Assembly: GCA_910589195.1 (NCBI GenBank)
Contig: CAJUTC010000040.1
Location: 1-31,528, forward strand
From: an uncultured Lachnospiraceae bacterium
Lineage (GTDB): Bacteria > Bacillota > Clostridia > Lachnospirales > Lachnospiraceae
Reading direction: 5' to 3'
Length of the DNA: 31,528 nt
Below are positions 30,376 through 31,528 of this stretch, in pieces (the first letter of the stretch is position 1; each line of letters starts with the position of its first letter). The notes under the pieces are model-generated. The model did no database searches, was not told where the DNA came from, and was given only the letters and a program-made list of their open reading frames with translations. Position numbers and translations under genes: made by a program.

Positions 30376-31132
30376 TTGAAATAACCTTCCGCCTTTCTTC
30401 CTTTTTCCCTTCCGTATCTGGCTCTTCCTCCCCTACTGGGAACCAAAAAGCCCCGGCTCCCGCAATCAGCACTGTCAAAATCATAATCCGCATGCCAGAA
30501 GAAATCTGGCTGATTACAGGAAGACGGGCAACAAGCAGGCTGGCTGCCATCGAAATCAATATCATGCCTGCAAGTACCCTTTCCTTCCTGGCCGGCGGCA
30601 CGATAATCGCAAGAAACATGCCGTAAATGGCTACATTTAACGCGCTCAGCGCCCTTCCCGGAAGAATATTTCCCGACACTGCCCCCAGCCAAGTTCCAAG
30701 AGTCCAGCCAGGAACCGCTACCGTCAGGGCTCCGTAAATATAAAATGGGTTTACGTTTCCGTTTACTGCCGTTGAAATCCCGAAAATCTCATCGGTTATC
30801 CCGTAAGCCATAAACAGCCGATGGAAAAACGGCATGTTCGGTGAAAGCTTTTGGGAAAGGGCACAGGACATTAATAAATAGCGCAGGTTGATCACAAGCT
30901 GGGTTCCTGCCATTTCCACATAAGCCGCCCCTGCTGTCATCAGCCCAAGCGCCGCAAACTCACCAGCCGAGGTCAAATTCATCAAAGACATCATTGCTGC
31001 GGGAAATGAACCGATCCCTGCGTTTCCCGCCGCGATTCCCAATGTAAAGGATACCGCAAGATACCCAAGGGCAATAGGAATCCCGTCACGGATTCCTTTG
31101 CTGTACCAGGAACGATCTGCTTCTTTCATCAT
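30365..31132 (-). CDS. azlC: Branched-chain amino acid exporter large subunit, AzlC
   Basis: A 255-residue membrane protein with about seven helices. The start GIRDGIPIALGYLAVSFTLG, the segment MSLMNLTSAGEFAALGLM, the conserved INLRYLLMSCALSQKL and AYGITDEIFGISTAVNG are typical of AzlC. ATG 31132 is chosen because AAAGGAG lies 10 bases upstream; the frame runs on to 31261 but that part (KSPLQVKLRIQNRQRS) is unlike the family. The C-terminal tail is charged (EEEPDTEGKKEERRK). It forms a two-gene unit with azlD. Homologues are often controlled by Lrp-type regulators, none of which is in the window. Confidence 0.92.
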   Translation of the reverse strand: MMKEADRSWYSKGIRDGIPIALGYLAVSFTLGIAAGNAGIGSFPAAMMSLMNLTSAGEFAALGLMTAGAAYVEMAGTQLVINLRYLLMSCALSQKLSPNMPFFHRLFMAYGITDEIFGISTAVNGNVNPFYIYGALTVAVPGWTLGTWLGAVSGNILPGRALSALNVAIYGMFLAIIVPPARKERVLAGMILISMAASLLVARLPVISQISSGMRIMILTVLIAGAGAFWFPVGEEEPDTEGKKEERRKVISNER

Positions 31133-31405
31133 TTGGTTGTTACTCCTTTGTCTATTTTGAATACGTAGCTTGACCTGTAAGGGGCTTTTGTACCCAGTAT
31201 GGTTAACGAACATTCCTATGACAGAAAAAAGCAACAACGCCTTGTCATCTGTCAATAACAAAACAATTGCTGCTGTTATCCTGCCCGTTTGCCTCTTAAG
31301 GCCTTTTCTCCCAGAGCGTATCTGAAAAATAATGGTGCCAAAAAGACTAACGCACGCATAGTAATAAGCACGAACGCAATAGCAGCACCCTGTAGCCTGA
31401 TGTAT

Positions 31406-31434
31406 AATGTAACCTAAAATCTGTCATTTGTCAA
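31406..31434 (-). promoter_or_regulatory. Candidate azlCD promoter
   Basis: TTGACA (31429-31434), a 17-base spacer, TACATT (31406-31411) on the minus strand. The distance to azlC is about 270 bases, so a long leader or a closer, weaker promoter is possible. Confidence 0.4.
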
Positions 31435-31444
31435 GATACAGAAA

Positions 31445-31468
31445 CAGGCTGTGCATACGCACAGCCTG
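31445..31468 (-). terminator. Hairpin upstream of azlCD, probable terminator of the next gene
   Basis: CAGGCTGTGC-ATAC-GCACAGCCTG is a perfect 10-bp stem. On the minus strand it is followed by TTTCTGTATCTT. It lies about 10 bases before the azlCD promoter candidate, so it would insulate that unit. Confidence 0.6.
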
Positions 31469-31528
31469 AACATTGTAACAGTTCAGACAGCCCCCCTATC
31501 TCCACGACGGATACACCAGCCATCAGAT

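Larger units (their letters stand above)
31133..31528. other. Upstream region of azlCD to the window edge
   Basis: No gene is supported. It holds a promoter candidate (31406-31434), a second copy of the 13-base motif around its -35 box (31243-31255) and a perfect 10-bp hairpin (31445-31468). A minus-strand frame ending in CIRRGDRGAV with a stop just right of that hairpin could be the tail of the next gene, too short to identify. Confidence 0.4.

Noticed and set aside
31133..31528. T-box or leucine-responsive leader for azlCD
   Set aside because: No T-box motif or antiterminator/terminator pair was seen between the promoter candidate and the gene.
1..31528. CRISPR array, tRNA or rRNA genes, complete insertion sequences or prophage genes
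   Set aside because: None was seen on either strand: no regularly spaced repeats, no tRNA-like cloverleaf noticed, and no transposase or phage structural genes among the frames.

Overview
The window looks like the chromosome of a gut-type clostridium, probably Lachnospiraceae. The grounds are Gram-positive Shine-Dalgarno sites before nearly every gene, sigma-A-type promoters, a FeoA-FeoA-FeoB-FeoB-associated protein cluster, a clostridial topoisomerase III and a GyrB/GyrA-like pair in tandem. No rRNA, tRNA, CRISPR array or complete insertion sequence was seen. Coordinates and residues were read by eye; no search was run.

Layout, left to right. (1) 1-1880 is the head of an exopolysaccharide/capsule locus on the minus strand: a cut-off Alg14/PssD-like glycosyltransferase subunit, preceded by a tyrosine-recombinase homologue that lacks its catalytic residues. 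Upstream of that is a segment of about 120 bp bounded by two sites built like recombinase core sites. Their 6-bp centres are in opposite orientation, and a promoter between them points at the locus, so this is a candidate phase-variable promoter switch. (2) 1880-2500 is an AT-rich patch with a 29-residue holin-like toxin and a convergent antisense RNA gene, a probable type I toxin-antitoxin pair. (3) 2500-15730 is a peptide and D-amino-acid scavenging region. It holds a nitrilase-family amidase, then a long minus-strand operon: substrate-binding lipoprotein, two permeases, two ATPases, M55 D-aminopeptidase, M42 aminopeptidase and C26 gamma-glutamyl hydrolase. A divergent regulator with a degenerate AAA+ domain and a P1/DmpA-family aminopeptidase follow. 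The operon has a terminator in its leader and two more between genes, which should grade expression. (4) 15880-19100 is the ferrous iron uptake operon (two FeoA, FeoB, Cys-rich FeoB-associated peptide), with three operator-like repeats at its promoter. (5) 19290-25450 holds single genes: a secreted protein, a left-handed beta-helix protein, topoisomerase III, aldose 1-epimerase and aspartate-semialdehyde dehydrogenase. (6) 25640-29830 is a type II topoisomerase pair, B then A subunit, with the A subunit lacking a GyrA box. (7) 29865-31132 holds a nested palindromic element related to a repeat near 19290, and the AzlCD branched-chain amino acid exporter.

The region 3 genes fit together as uptake and hydrolysis of small peptides that contain D-residues or gamma-linked glutamate, such as cell-wall turnover peptides; this is inferred from the families present. 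The strongest leads are the candidate invertible promoter beside a catalytically dead recombinase, the toxin-antitoxin locus, the non-canonical AAA+ regulator with the leader terminator of its neighbouring operon, and the nested palindromic element.
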